Positions 32,996-40,409 of a stretch of DNA of 40,409 nucleotides are shown here, in pieces; the first letter of the stretch is position 1, and every line of letters starts with the position of its first letter. The position numbers and the translations under genes were made by a program. Source of the DNA: an uncultured Flavobacteriales bacterium (lineage in GTDB: Bacteria; Bacteroidota; Bacteroidia; Flavobacteriales_D; Sanyastnellaceae); the NCBI GenBank assembly GCA_913041135.1, contig CAJWIF010000007.1:1-40409 (forward strand). Direction: 5' to 3'. A model generated the notes under the pieces. That model was not told the DNA's origin. It saw only the letters and a list, made by a program, of their open reading frames with translations, and did no database searches.

Positions 32996-35900
32996 TCAAA
33001 CGCCGTGGCACTTTTTAAATTTCTTCCCAGAACCGCAAGGACACGGTTCGTTTGGAAGCACTTTCTTCTCTACACGGATGGGTTCCGCTTTGCGCGGCGG
33101 CGGTGCACCGGCATTGCCGCCGTTACCCGAGGCATTCTGACGTGCTGCAGCCATGGCTTGTTGCTGGATGTTCTGAACGCCCTCCTTTCTAATGTCCATG
33201 CGACCAGGGGCCAATGGACGCGCAACAGGAGCCTGTTTAACCGGCTGTTGTCCTGGACCTGTAGGAATTGTGCACTTGAGTAGAAATGATGCGACCTCTG
33301 CATTCATACGTTGAACCATTCCCTTAAACAACTCGTACGATTCAAACTTGTAGATCAACAGCGGATCCTTCTGCTCGAAACGAGCCAACTGTACGTTTGA
33401 ACGGAGGTCATCCATGTCCCTCAAATGCTCTTTCCAATACTGATCGATAATGGCCAAAACAACCGCCTTCTCCAGGCCTTCCAAGACGCTAACGCCTTCC
33501 GAAATAACACTTTGATCAATATCCGCTGCAACTTGAATCGTCTTGCGACCATCCGTAAAAGGAACCAATATTTGCTTGAAATCGTTGGCCGGGTCGTCGT
33601 TGACACGTTGGATGACCGGATGAGCTCGAGACGCCAGGTCTTTCAGTTTCATCCGATAAACCGTTTCAGCGCTTTGGTACGTTGCATAAGCGATGTCTTC
33701 TGCATTTCCAGATGCAAAACCAGGCTCATCAACCGGAGGCTCTATTCCAAAGTCACGAAGCAATGCCAAGCGAAAGCCTTCATATTCTTTCTCAGGTTGA
33801 AAGGCGATTACAGAGGCCTCAACCAGCTCAAAGAACATATTCGCGATGTCCGTTCGAATGCGGTCTCCGTGTAATGCGTGGCGGCGACGCTTGTAGATCA
33901 CCTCCCGCTGTGCATTCATGACGTCATCGTATTCCAACAAACGCTTCCGAACACCAAAGTTGTTTTCTTCGACCTTTTTTTGCGCCCTTTCGATCGATTT
34001 GGTGATCATCGAATGCTGGATCACATCTCCATCCTGATGTCCCATTCGGTCCATCATCTTCGAAACCCGATCGGACGAGAACAAACGCATTAAATCGTCT
34101 TCCAGCGACACGTAGAATTGTGACGAACCCGGGTCTCCTTGTCGCCCTGCTCTTCCACGCAATTGGCGGTCGACACGTCGGCTGTCATGGCGCTCAGTTC
34201 CAATGATGGCCAAACCTCCTGATTGTTTGGTCTCTTCCGTCAGTTTGATGTCCGTTCCACGACCTGCCATGTTGGTAGCGATCGTTACAGTTCCAGGTTT
34301 CCCGGCCTCACTGACAATCTCAGCTTCACGCTGGTGCAACTTGGCATTCAGCACCTGGTGCTTGATTTGACGTATGTCCATCATGCGAGAGAGCAATTCG
34401 CTGACTTCAACGGTCGTCGTTCCCACCAAAATAGGGCGTCCCGCATCACGCAATACCACAACATCATCGATGATGGCATTGTACTTTTCACGCTTCGTTT
34501 TGTACACCAAATCCTCACGATCATCCCGTGAGATTGGACGATTGGTTGGGATGCCCATCACATCCAATTCATAGATATCCCACAACTCTCCGGCTTCCGT
34601 TTCAGCCGTTCCTGTCATACCCGACAGTTTGTGGTACATCCTGAAGTAGTTCTGCAGGGTGACGGTCGCATACGTTTGGGTAGCCGCTTCAATCTTCACA
34701 CTCTCTTTGGCCTCTATCGCCTGGTGGAGTCCATCCGAGAACCGGCGGCCGTCCATGATCCGCCCCGTTTGCTCATCGACAATCTTTACTTTGTTGTCCA
34801 TCAGGACGTAATCCACGTCCTTTTCAAACAACGCATACGCCTTGAGTAGCTGATTCATGGTGTGCACGCGTGCGCTTTTCACACCATAATCGGACATCAA
34901 CTTGCTCTTCATCTCGAGCTTGGCTTCTTCGTCACCTGGACCGTTATCAATGGTCACCAATTCCGTTGCCAAATCAGGCATCGTGAAGAATTGGTCGTCA
35001 TCCATATTGGACGTCAGGTATTCAATACCACGCTCTGTAAGCTCTACCTGGTTTTGCTTTTCGTCAATGACGAAGTACAACTCCTCATCTGCCTTCGGCA
35101 TCTCTCTTTTGTTGTCTTGGAGATAGATTCCCTCCGTCTTCAACAACTGCTGCTTCATGCCTTCTCCACTCAGAAGCTTGATGAGCGGCTTGGATTTGGG
35201 CAGTGCGCGGTAAGCGCGGAATAACGCCAGACCCCCTTCAGATGTGTCATCCTTTGAAGCTCCTTCCTTGCCCAACAAACGCTTCGCATCAGCCAAAAAC
35301 CCTTGGGCAGCTTTCTGCTGAATTCCGACCAATTGAACCACTTTGGGTTTCAAGGAATCAAATTCCTGCTGGTCCCCTTTGGGAGTCGGGCCACTGATGA
35401 TCAAAGGTGTTCGCGCCTCATCAATCAATACAGAATCCACCTCATCTACGATGCCATAATGATGCTTGCGTTGAACCAGTTGTTCGGGACGCTGCGCCAT
35501 GTTGTCTCGGAGATAATCAAATCCGAATTCGTTGTTGGTACCGTATGTGATATCAGCGCGATACGCTTCTCTTCGTTGCTCACTGTTTGGTTGATGCTTA
35601 TCAATGCAATCAACGCGCATGCCATGAAATTCGAAAATTGGCGCCATCCATTCTGAGTCACGGCGAGCCAAATAATCATTGACGGTGACCAGGTGCACCC
35701 CTTTTCCGGAAAGTGCATTGAGGAACATTGGGAGTGTTGCAACCAACGTCTTTCCCTCTCCCGTTTGCATCTCCGCAACCTTACCTCGATGAAGTGCTGC
35801 GCCACCTACTAATTGCACATCATAGTGCACCATGTTCCACTCAACCTCCGACCCTGCCGCCATCCACTTGTTGCTCCAAACCGCTCGGTCTCCGGCGATC

Positions 35901-36343
35901 TGCACTCCTCCGCGTTTTGCGGCAATATCACGGTCCCATTGGGTTGCTTCTACATCCAATTGGTGGTTTTCCGACAAACGCCGCGCTGTCTCCTTAATGA
36001 CCGCAAAGGCCTCTGGCATGATGACTTCCAACACTTCCTCAATGGAAACATTGATTTGCAACTCAAGAGCATCCAACGATTCATAGACCGCCTCTTTGGC
36101 TTCGAGATCGGCCTCCCCCATTTCTGAAGCTTTGTGTCGCAAGGCATCTGCTTCCTCCGTCTGCGACGAAATGTGCGTTGCAATGCGGCTTTTCAACACG
36201 GCCGTGCGCGCCCTTAAAGCGTCATCAGACAGTCCCAACAATTCCGATTCCACAGCGTGAACTGCATCGACAACCGGACGGATGTCTTTCATATCTCCTT
36301 CGGCCTTATCGCCGATTAATTTCTTCAAAAGCTGTTTCAGCAT
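32996..36343 (-). CDS. secA: Preprotein translocase ATPase subunit SecA
   Basis: The motor that pushes unfolded preproteins through SecYEG. With ATG 36343 the protein has 1115 residues; the open frame continues to 36499 in a promoter region and is not used. Walker A is at 193-200 ('MQTGEGKT') and Walker B at 300-303 ('VDEVD' region), followed by 'SVLIDEARTPLIISGP'. The preprotein-binding domain after residue 320 is longer than in E. coli, as usual for Bacteroidota SecA, which are near 1100 residues. 'NMAGRGTDI' and 'RQLRGRAGRQGDPG' mark the second helicase domain. The C-terminal zinc domain 'PCPCGSGKKFKKCHG' is complete. All T9SS cargo in this window must first pass this route. A -7 box sits 4 nt before the ATG. 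Confidence 0.97.
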   Translation of the reverse strand: MLKQLLKKLIGDKAEGDMKDIRPVVDAVHAVESELLGLSDDALRARTAVLKSRIATHISSQTEEADALRHKASEMGEADLEAKEAVYESLDALELQINVSIEEVLEVIMPEAFAVIKETARRLSENHQLDVEATQWDRDIAAKRGGVQIAGDRAVWSNKWMAAGSEVEWNMVHYDVQLVGGAALHRGKVAEMQTGEGKTLVATLPMFLNALSGKGVHLVTVNDYLARRDSEWMAPIFEFHGMRVDCIDKHQPNSEQRREAYRADITYGTNNEFGFDYLRDNMAQRPEQLVQRKHHYGIVDEVDSVLIDEARTPLIISGPTPKGDQQEFDSLKPKVVQLVGIQQKAAQGFLADAKRLLGKEGASKDDTSEGGLALFRAYRALPKSKPLIKLLSGEGMKQQLLKTEGIYLQDNKREMPKADEELYFVIDEKQNQVELTERGIEYLTSNMDDDQFFTMPDLATELVTIDNGPGDEEAKLEMKSKLMSDYGVKSARVHTMNQLLKAYALFEKDVDYVLMDNKVKIVDEQTGRIMDGRRFSDGLHQAIEAKESVKIEAATQTYATVTLQNYFRMYHKLSGMTGTAETEAGELWDIYELDVMGIPTNRPISRDDREDLVYKTKREKYNAIIDDVVVLRDAGRPILVGTTTVEVSELLSRMMDIRQIKHQVLNAKLHQREAEIVSEAGKPGTVTIATNMAGRGTDIKLTEETKQSGGLAIIGTERHDSRRVDRQLRGRAGRQGDPGSSQFYVSLEDDLMRLFSSDRVSKMMDRMGHQDGDVIQHSMITKSIERAQKKVEENNFGVRKRLLEYDDVMNAQREVIYKRRRHALHGDRIRTDIANMFFELVEASVIAFQPEKEYEGFRLALLRDFGIEPPVDEPGFASGNAEDIAYATYQSAETVYRMKLKDLASRAHPVIQRVNDDPANDFKQILVPFTDGRKTIQVAADIDQSVISEGVSVLEGLEKAVVLAIIDQYWKEHLRDMDDLRSNVQLARFEQKDPLLIYKFESYELFKGMVQRMNAEVASFLLKCTIPTGPGQQPVKQAPVARPLAPGRMDIRKEGVQNIQQQAMAAARQNASGNGGNAGAPPPRKAEPIRVEKKVLPNEPCPCGSGKKFKKCHGV

Positions 36344-36867
36344 GATGCAAAAGTACGGACTCAAACTAGTCTGACACCGCAAAATTTGTGATCGACTGCG
36401 CTGAAGTCCAATAGGAGTCGCATAATCGGATTTTGCTCCTACAAAATCATGCCATAAAAACAACCTCTTTGGCCCTATCAGTTTTCCCCAACGCATCAAA
36501 AAACACTCCTAAATAACTGTATATGTTTTCGTTAGATTCAATTCTCAAGCACCTCTGTTAACAACTCACCTCCATTGTGAATTCTTTTGTTTTGGCGTTA
36601 ACCACTTACTTAGATTTCTTTGGGGAACTGTTGGACGACTCGGCTTCTCGTAGCTCACATTGTCTCCTTACTAAATCGAATGTGCTGCTTCTAGAATGAG
36701 GCAATTTGGTCTTCCTTGGCCTCCAGGGAACTAGATTTTGACCCTCTAAAAACGGCACACAACGACACAGGAGACAGCGTGGCAGCCTTTTCAAAGGTGC
36801 TTTTGAGACGCTCTTCCATCATTTTTGTTCACTCGCGTCTTTTGACGCACTCTATCTAAACGCTAAC
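36344..36867. other. 524-nt intergenic region between divergent secA and nrdB
   Basis: The only long stretch without a convincing gene. It carries the secA -7 box at its left end. Three small inverted repeats are visible: GATTTTG/CAAAATC (36429-36435 and 36442-36448, loop of 6), an interrupted palindrome at 36782-36800 (GCA-g-CCTTT-tc-AAAGG-TGC), and GCGTC-TTTT-GACGC at 36835-36848, which ends 19 nt before the nrdB ATG. The latter two could be operators or leader hairpins for nrdBA. No perfect TAnnTTTG box for nrdB was found; TATGTTTT at about 36522-36529 differs in one base. A 62-codon open frame on the minus strand (36606-36794) has a TTG start, odd composition and no family I recognise. 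Confidence 0.45.
36348..36355 (-). promoter_or_regulatory. -7 promoter box TACTTTTG directly before secA
   Basis: On the minus strand this reads TACTTTTG (TAnnTTTG), followed by four bases (CATC) and then the ATG at 36343. The geometry is identical to that of the GH3 gene and predicts a leaderless secA mRNA. It also rules against the longer upstream reading of secA. Confidence 0.6.
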
Positions 36868-37911
36868 ATGAGCGAATCGTCTACTAAATCCGCAGAGCAA
36901 ACTACCATTGCTGAGGTATTACCTCAAAACACCGTTGTCACGGAACCTATTCTTGAGGACAATCCCAATCGATTTGTGTTGTTTCCAATACAACACAATG
37001 ACATTTGGGCTTTTTATAAAAAATCGGAGGCCAGCTTTTGGACTGCTGAAGAAATTGATCTTGCAGCTGACCTTGTCGATTGGAATGACAAGCTCAATGA
37101 TGACGAGCGCTATTTTGTCAAGCACATCCTCGCCTTTTTTGCTGCATCCGACGGCATCGTGAATGAAAATCTCGCTGAGAATTTTCTATCCGAAGTGCAA
37201 TACACGGAAGCCAAGTTTTTCTACGGCTTTCAAATCATGATGGAGAATATCCATTCTGAAACCTATTCGCTTCTCATTGATACCTACATCAAAGACGACG
37301 ATGAAAAAGGCCAGCTTTTCAACGCCATTGACACAATGGATTGCGTCAAGAAAAAAGCAGAATGGGCTCTCGACTGGATTGACAACGGGTCATTCGCAGA
37401 ACGCATTGTCGCTTTCGCTGCTGTTGAAGGCATTTTCTTTAGCGGGAGCTTCTGCTCGATCTTCTGGTTAAAGAAACGTGGCCTTATGCCAGGACTGAGT
37501 TTTTCCAATGAGCTCATTTCCCGAGACGAAGGCATGCATTGCGATTTCGCGTGTTTGATCTACAACGAACACATCGTCAATAAGCTTCCTGTCAAAACAC
37601 TCCGTAAAATTATTATTGATGCGGTAAACATCGAAAAGGAGTTCATCTGTGAGTCGCTCCCTGTGCGTCTCATAGGAATGAATTCAGACTTGATGTCGCA
37701 ATACATTGAATTCGTTGCTGACCGCTTGTTGGTTGAATTGGGTACTGAAAAGGAATACAATGTGACCAACCCATTCGACTTTATGGAAATGATTTCACTC
37801 CAAGGCAAAACCAACTTTTTTGAAAAACGTGTTGGTGAATACCAAAAAGCCGGAGTCCTCAACACGTCAGACGAAGGCTCTAAGTCTTTCAGTTTGGACG
37901 CAGATTTCTGA
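36868..37911 (+). CDS. nrdB: Class Ia ribonucleotide reductase, small (beta) subunit
   Basis: Holds the diiron-tyrosyl radical used by NrdA. The 347-residue protein has metal ligands D95, E126, H129, E187, E221 and H224, and the radical tyrosine Y133 in '[15 protein letters not shown]'. The surrounding text and spacing D-31-E-3-H-4-Y are the same as in the animal R2 protein, so it is closer to the eukaryotic type than to E. coli NrdB. The C-terminal 'SFSLDADF' is the conserved tail that docks on the large subunit. nrdA follows after 51 nt. The long upstream region contains hairpins that may regulate the pair; no NrdR box could be named with confidence. Confidence 0.97.
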   Translation: MSESSTKSAEQTTIAEVLPQNTVVTEPILEDNPNRFVLFPIQHNDIWAFYKKSEASFWTAEEIDLAADLVDWNDKLNDDERYFVKHILAFFAASDGIVNENLAENFLSEVQYTEAKFFYGFQIMMENIHSETYSLLIDTYIKDDDEKGQLFNAIDTMDCVKKKAEWALDWIDNGSFAERIVAFAAVEGIFFSGSFCSIFWLKKRGLMPGLSFSNELISRDEGMHCDFACLIYNEHIVNKLPVKTLRKIIIDAVNIEKEFICESLPVRLIGMNSDLMSQYIEFVADRLLVELGTEKEYNVTNPFDFMEMISLQGKTNFFEKRVGEYQKAGVLNTSDEGSKSFSLDADF

Positions 37912-37962
37912 TTCCGCCCTCATCTCTCTTTACTCACACCCATCACACGATTTTTCCAGCCC

Positions 37963-40359
37963 ATGTATGTCATAAAAAGAGACGGCCGCAAAGAGCTTGT
38001 ACAGTTCGACAAGATTACAGCCCGTATCAAAAAGCTGTGCTACGAATTGCACAAAGCAGTTGACCCTGTCCGGGTTGCCATGCGCGTAATTGAGGGCGTT
38101 TACGACGGTGTCACCACCACCGAATTGGACAATCTTGCTGCTGAAGTTGCTGCCACGAATGCTGTGACTCACCCCGATTACGCTAGTCTCGCCAGTCGCA
38201 TTGCGGTATCCAACTTGCACAAGGCTACCAAAAAGTCTTTTGCTGAGACCATGGAGGATCTTCACACCTATTTAGATCCCATCACAGGAGAGGGGGCTTC
38301 CCTAGTCGCTACAGATGTCATTGAGATCATCCGTGACAACGCTGAATATCTCGACTCGCAAATCATCTACGATCGTGATTTCAATTACGATTACTTCGGA
38401 TTCAAGACGCTTGAGCGCAGTTACCTCTTGAAAATCAACAGCGAAATCGTTGAACGACCACAGCACATGCTCATGCGGGTCTCAATTGGCATACACAAAG
38501 AAGATCTCGATGCTGCGGTCGCCACATATAACATGATGAGTGAAGGGTGGTTTACCCATGCTACTCCGACGTTATTCAACGCTGGTACACCGAAGCCACA
38601 AATGTCCAGCTGCTTTCTTTTGACCATGAAAGAGGATAGCATTAGCGGAATTTATGACACCTTGCAGCAGTGTGCTAAGATTTCTCAAAATGCCGGAGGC
38701 ATCGGTTTGGCGATACACAATGTTCGCGCTACCGGCTCTTACATAAAAGGTACCAACGGCACGTCCAATGGTATCGTGCCTATGTTACGTGTTTTCAATG
38801 ACACTGCCCGATATGTCGATCAGGGAGGAGGCAAGCGCAAGGGTTCGTTCGCAATTTACATGGAGCCTTGGCACGCCGATGTCTTCGATTTCTTGGAATT
38901 GAAAAAGAACCACGGAAAGGAAGAACAACGCGCACGCGATCTGTTCTATGCCATGTGGATTCCAGATTTGTTCATGAAGCGCGTTGAAGAAAATGGAGAT
39001 TGGACCTTGATGTGTCCCAACGAATGTCCAGGCTTGGCTGATACACACAGCGCCGAATTCGAAGCGCTTTACACTTCATATGAAGCCTCTGGAAAAGGTC
39101 GAAAGACGATCAAAGCACAAGATCTCTGGTTCAAGATTTTGGAATCCCAAATTGAAACAGGAACTCCCTACATGCTCTACAAGGACGCTGCAAATAGCAA
39201 GTCCAATCAGCAAAATCTCGGTACGATCAAGTCGTCCAATCTATGCACCGAAATTATCGAGTACACCGCACCTGATGAAGTCGCGGTGTGCAACCTTGCT
39301 TCTGTCGCACTTCCTAAGTATGTCAACAACGGCACTTTTGATCACGACAAGCTGTTTGAAGTCACCTACCAGGTCACGAAAAATTTGAACCGAATCATCG
39401 ATCGGAATTACTATCCTATTCAAGAAGCGCGCAACTCCAATATGCGACACCGTCCAATCGGAATCGGTGTCCAGGGTTTGGCTGATGCGTTCATCTTGAT
39501 GCGTTTTCCATTCGATTCAGACGAGGCCCGCACATTGAACCGGGAGATTTTTGAGACGATCTATTACGCCGCTTGCACGGCTTCTAAAGATTTAGCCAAA
39601 GAAGAAGGCGCGTACGAAACCTTCCAAGGTTCACCTGCATCCGAAGGACGGCTTCAGTTTGATATGTGGGATGTTAAACCAACGGATCGTTGGGAATGGG
39701 ATGTCCTCAAGGAGGAAATCAAAGAACATGGCCTACGTAATTCGCTTCTCCTCGCTCCAATGCCCACGGCTTCAACAGCACAGATCCTTGGCAACAACGA
39801 GTGCTTCGAGCCTTATACATCCAACATTTACACACGACGTGTACTCTCGGGTGAGTATATCATCGTCAACAAGCACCTGTTGCGCGATTTGACCAAGTTG
39901 GGATTGTGGGATGATGACATGAAAAACCGGATCATTGCAGCGAACGGTTCGATTCAAAACATCAAGGAAATCCCTGAGAATCTCAAAGCACTTTATCGTA
40001 CAGCTTGGGAGATCTCACAGCGCGCCATTGTCGACATGTCCGCAGACCGAGGAGCCTTCATTTGCCAATCGCAATCACTCAATGTCTTCATGGAAAACGT
40101 CAATACAGCGAAGTTGACCTCCATGCACTTCTATTCCTGGAAAAAAGGATTGAAAACTGGCATGTACTACCTGCGCACTAAAGCAGCTACTGACGCAATT
40201 AAGTTTACCGTGGACAAGAAGTACAAAGACGCTCCTGTGGTTGCCCCTGAGGGACCAGAAGCGCCTCAAAAGTCTGTCCTTGAAATGACTGACGAAGAGC
40301 AAGCTGCTATGGCCTGCTCTATTGAGAATGGTGAAGATTGTGACATGTGCGGTAGTTGA
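37963..40359 (+). CDS. nrdA: Class Ia ribonucleotide reductase, large (alpha) subunit
   Basis: Reduces ribonucleoside diphosphates for DNA synthesis. The 798-residue protein starts with an ATP-cone ('[20 protein letters not shown]', residues 1-90), giving allosteric activity control. Active-site residues are C217 in 'SSCFLL', N426, C428 and E430 in 'SSNLCTEI', and C443 in 'VCNLASV'. Each is shifted by exactly one from human RRM1 (C218, N427, C429, E431, C444). The radical-relay tyrosines Y735-Y736 in 'GMYYLRTKA' and the C-terminal redox pair C793/C796 in 'EDCDMCGS' are also eukaryote-like. Complete gene, second in the nrdBA operon, ended by a strong terminator. Confidence 0.98.
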   Translation: MYVIKRDGRKELVQFDKITARIKKLCYELHKAVDPVRVAMRVIEGVYDGVTTTELDNLAAEVAATNAVTHPDYASLASRIAVSNLHKATKKSFAETMEDLHTYLDPITGEGASLVATDVIEIIRDNAEYLDSQIIYDRDFNYDYFGFKTLERSYLLKINSEIVERPQHMLMRVSIGIHKEDLDAAVATYNMMSEGWFTHATPTLFNAGTPKPQMSSCFLLTMKEDSISGIYDTLQQCAKISQNAGGIGLAIHNVRATGSYIKGTNGTSNGIVPMLRVFNDTARYVDQGGGKRKGSFAIYMEPWHADVFDFLELKKNHGKEEQRARDLFYAMWIPDLFMKRVEENGDWTLMCPNECPGLADTHSAEFEALYTSYEASGKGRKTIKAQDLWFKILESQIETGTPYMLYKDAANSKSNQQNLGTIKSSNLCTEIIEYTAPDEVAVCNLASVALPKYVNNGTFDHDKLFEVTYQVTKNLNRIIDRNYYPIQEARNSNMRHRPIGIGVQGLADAFILMRFPFDSDEARTLNREIFETIYYAACTASKDLAKEEGAYETFQGSPASEGRLQFDMWDVKPTDRWEWDVLKEEIKEHGLRNSLLLAPMPTASTAQILGNNECFEPYTSNIYTRRVLSGEYIIVNKHLLRDLTKLGLWDDDMKNRIIAANGSIQNIKEIPENLKALYRTAWEISQRAIVDMSADRGAFICQSQSLNVFMENVNTAKLTSMHFYSWKKGLKTGMYYLRTKAATDAIKFTVDKKYKDAPVVAPEGPEAPQKSVLEMTDEEQAAMACSIENGEDCDMCGS

Positions 40360-40377
40360 ATGCAATCAACTGCAATT

Positions 40378-40403
40378 AAAAAGGCCCTTCGTGGGCCTTT
40401 TTT
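40378..40403 (+). terminator. Rho-independent terminator after nrdA
   Basis: A 10-bp perfect stem AAAAAGGCCC/GGGCCTTTTT (40378-40387 with 40393-40402) with a 5-nt TTCGT loop begins 19 nt after the nrdA stop and ends in a T run. The stem is nearly symmetric in composition and could also stop transcription coming from the right. Confidence 0.92.
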
Positions 40404-40409
40404 GTGTCC

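Noticed and set aside
36344-36499. N-terminal extension of secA by 52 residues to a start at 36499
   Set aside because: The extension crosses the -7 promoter box at 36348-36355, has no resemblance to SecA N-termini, and the ATG at 36343 gives the standard 'MLKQLLKKL' start.
36518-36533. Possible NrdR box (AACTGTATATGTTT) upstream of nrdB
   Set aside because: Only a partial palindrome and single copy; NrdR sites normally come in spaced pairs with a stricter core. It is also more than 300 nt from nrdB.
36606-36794. Small 62-codon gene in the secA-nrdB gap
   Set aside because: It begins with TTG, is Arg/Cys/Ser-rich like a chance frame, has no visible promoter box and matches no family I know. 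Kept only as a note in the intergenic entry.
1-40409. CRISPR array, tRNA/rRNA genes, insertion sequence, prophage or toxin-antitoxin pair
   Set aside because: No regularly spaced repeats, no cloverleaf-like intergenic segments, and no transposase, integrase or phage-type proteins were seen; nearly all sequence is explained by complete genes.

Overview
The window is a piece of a Bacteroidota chromosome, probably from Flavobacteriales or a near relative. The evidence is a run of type IX secretion (T9SS) genes and cargo, a DUF2723/GT117 giant membrane protein, a long Bacteroidota-type SecA, few recognisable Shine-Dalgarno sites, and repeated matches to the Bacteroidota promoter -7 box (TAnnTTTG). 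By eye the GC content is near 50%. I see no prophage, insertion sequence, CRISPR array, tRNA or rRNA. Most of the window is compact core metabolism mixed with surface-protein genes.

Layout. 1-3094 (+): the 3' end of a porZ-like gene, then a methionine/glutamine-type aminotransferase coupled by an ATGA overlap to an omega-amidase. 3105-4283 (-): glutaryl-CoA dehydrogenase with its own promoter. 4360-9363 (-): a tight operon of GT117/DUF2723 protein, purN and rnhA. 9491-11755 (-): an acidic, Cys-rich T9SS cargo protein. 11852-15810 (-): a five-gene run of GH3-family acyl-acid amido synthetase, uridine kinase, ArsC/Spx-like protein, EamA exporter and 3-hydroxyanthranilate dioxygenase, with ATGA overlaps at its start. 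15916-20066 (-): two tandem paralogous T9SS cargo proteins, each followed by a hairpin terminator. 20152-23028 (-): gcvP, divergent from a UbiA-like membrane protein (+) that converges on hemL (-). 25466-27490 (+): kynureninase and an orphan RCK/TrkA protein. 27520-31974 (-): comF, free methionine-R-sulfoxide reductase, an Ig-like lipoprotein and a CHU_C (T9SS type B) protein. 32047-32967 (+): DUF72 protein. 32996-36343 (-): secA. 36344-36867: the only long non-coding stretch. 36868-40359 (+): a eukaryote-like class Ia ribonucleotide reductase (nrdB, nrdA) closed by a strong terminator.

How the genes connect. PorZ and SecA belong to the export route used by the five secreted or surface proteins, and GT117 may modify such proteins. 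Kynureninase, 3-hydroxyanthranilate dioxygenase and glutaryl-CoA dehydrogenase are three steps linked to tryptophan/kynurenine metabolism, spread over about 23 kb. The parts I think most deserve a second look are the GH3-to-dioxygenase operon, the -7 boxes sitting only 4-7 nt before start codons (predicted leaderless mRNAs), and a 14-bp symmetric promoter element between gcvP and the UbiA-like gene.
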